DNA from: Prorocentrum cordatum
Taxonomy: Eukaryota > Sar > Dinophyceae > Prorocentrales > Prorocentraceae
Length of the DNA stretch: 64,000 bases
NCBI GenBank assembly: GCA_963575745.1
Contig: CAUYUJ010007491.1
Location: 51,602-115,601, forward strand
Reading direction: 5' to 3'
Below the pieces are notes generated by a model. It searched no databases. It was not told the origin of the DNA and saw only the letters and a list, made by a program, of their open reading frames with translations. The stretch's first letter is position 1; each line of letters begins with the position of its first letter. The position numbers and the translations under genes are program-made. This document shows, in pieces, positions 63,103 through 64,000 of the stretch.

Positions 63103-64000
63103 GGTTAACGGCGAAGTTGCCATTCAAATGGTCAGGGTAAAGCGTAGCAAGCTCTACGTTGCAGCAGTCTGGTATGACGGCCGCCAGATCAGGGGATCGT
63201 AGCATAAGTTTACGTTTGTGCTGCGCTCTGTCCCTGATGTTGGCCATGGTGTGAACTCTCACAATCGCTGACAGTGTGTGAGCAGTTGGTGTACGATGCC
63301 GCTTCAGCTGTTGGCCCTTGGGGTCACTAAGAGCCTGACAATGGCATGGCACACTAGTTTCACGATCTGTGTGTGGGAGTGTGGGAGTGTGTTTGTGCGG
63401 AGATATCCCGCCACTGCCCGAAGCGAGCACAACAGCGCAACAACGCTAGTGCGGTGCCGCATCTTTTTCCCGTGTTCGCGAGTCCCACGCGCGTCTCAAT
63501 GATGTCGTCGACGGAGTCTTCTTTTGCAAGGCGCCCAATTCAACGCAATCCTTCTTGCACACATGTCCTTTCGGATGCAAGGTTTCCTCGTTATGAAGAT
63601 CTTGCTCGGGAACCGTCGTCGCGATGCGTCGCGCCCTCGCCCAGACCTGTGGGCGCTTCAACTGTCGATTCCGATTCGGATCCAAAGACACATCATCGTT
63701 ATCACCATCATCGCAGTCATTACCATCATCATGTTGCCGCCATCATCGTCGTCATCATCATCGTGATCTGGCCATCATCATCGCATAGGCATGCCCATCA
63801 GGGCTCTCGAGCGCGTGGTGGTACGGCTCGGATGCAGCACGCCGCGTCCGCGCTCCACGACGTGCTGTTTTGTGCGTTGAGTTGCACTGCTGTGTATACG
63901 TCAGTCGGGCGTTCTTGAAACGGCCTCGCCCTCGGCGCGTCCCGCCCTCGGCAGAAGCCGGCGGAAGGCCCGCCGAAGCTGGCGGAAGTAACACGGTGGC
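63103..64000. other. No gene; (ATC)n block near 63690-63785
   Basis: Downstream of the PPR gene. An interrupted ATC/TCA triplet tract lies at 63690-63785. Frames through it are His/Ile-rich repeat products. Confidence 0.5.

Overview
The window looks like nuclear DNA of a core (peridinin-plastid type) dinoflagellate. Four things point there. (1) A complete 22-nt dinoflagellate spliced leader followed by the classic 15-nt relict leader lies at 37042-37078. (2) The DNA is very GC-rich and made mostly of triplet microsatellites, minisatellites and short foldback elements, with few genes. (3) The one intact conventional gene, an intronless PPR protein at 61855-63102, begins with a signal peptide ending in the Ser-Ala/Phe boundary typical of red-derived plastids, then a second membrane segment. 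(4) The only other clear coding sequence is a LINE retrotransposon. I cannot name the species, and I see no rRNA, tRNA, CRISPR or bacterial operon.

Layout. 1-13.5 kb: GC-rich sequence without recognised genes, with (CTC)n, (GGA)n, (GAT)n and (TTG)n arrays and small foldback or TIR elements. 13.5-20.3 kb: an AT-richer stretch, an 11-bp-period array, telomere-like heptamer arrays, and a decayed W-K-x-x-G-W repeat gene at 18.9-19.8 kb. 20.5-24.3 kb: a 73-bp array, a (TAC)n tract, a (GGA)n tract and 1.6 kb of ATTCCTT repeats. 24.5-36.8 kb: nested TIR/foldback elements, including a 1.1-kb poly-C/poly-G foldback and a hairpin element with long flanking direct repeats. 37.0-42.5 kb: the LINE. It starts exactly with the spliced leader and has a coiled-coil ORF1, an endonuclease/reverse transcriptase ORF2 and a C-terminal CCHC knuckle; (CTC)n lies on both sides. 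43-51 kb: a frame-broken minus-strand gene, a triplicated unit around a 555-bp A/T block, and a 2.4-kb CTTGG array with four conserved cores. 51-61 kb: GGCCGAG arrays, more TIR elements, and a patchy minus-strand Cys-rich coding region. 61.6-63.1 kb: an intact TIR element with a TTAC target duplication, 0.1 kb upstream of the PPR gene.

How it fits together. The spliced leader fused to the LINE says the element moves through trans-spliced mRNA, and the second, relict leader means this happened at least twice. Many short non-autonomous elements have left palindromes and long imperfect direct repeats; some may behave as introner-like insertions. The PPR protein probably acts on organelle RNA, most likely in the plastid.
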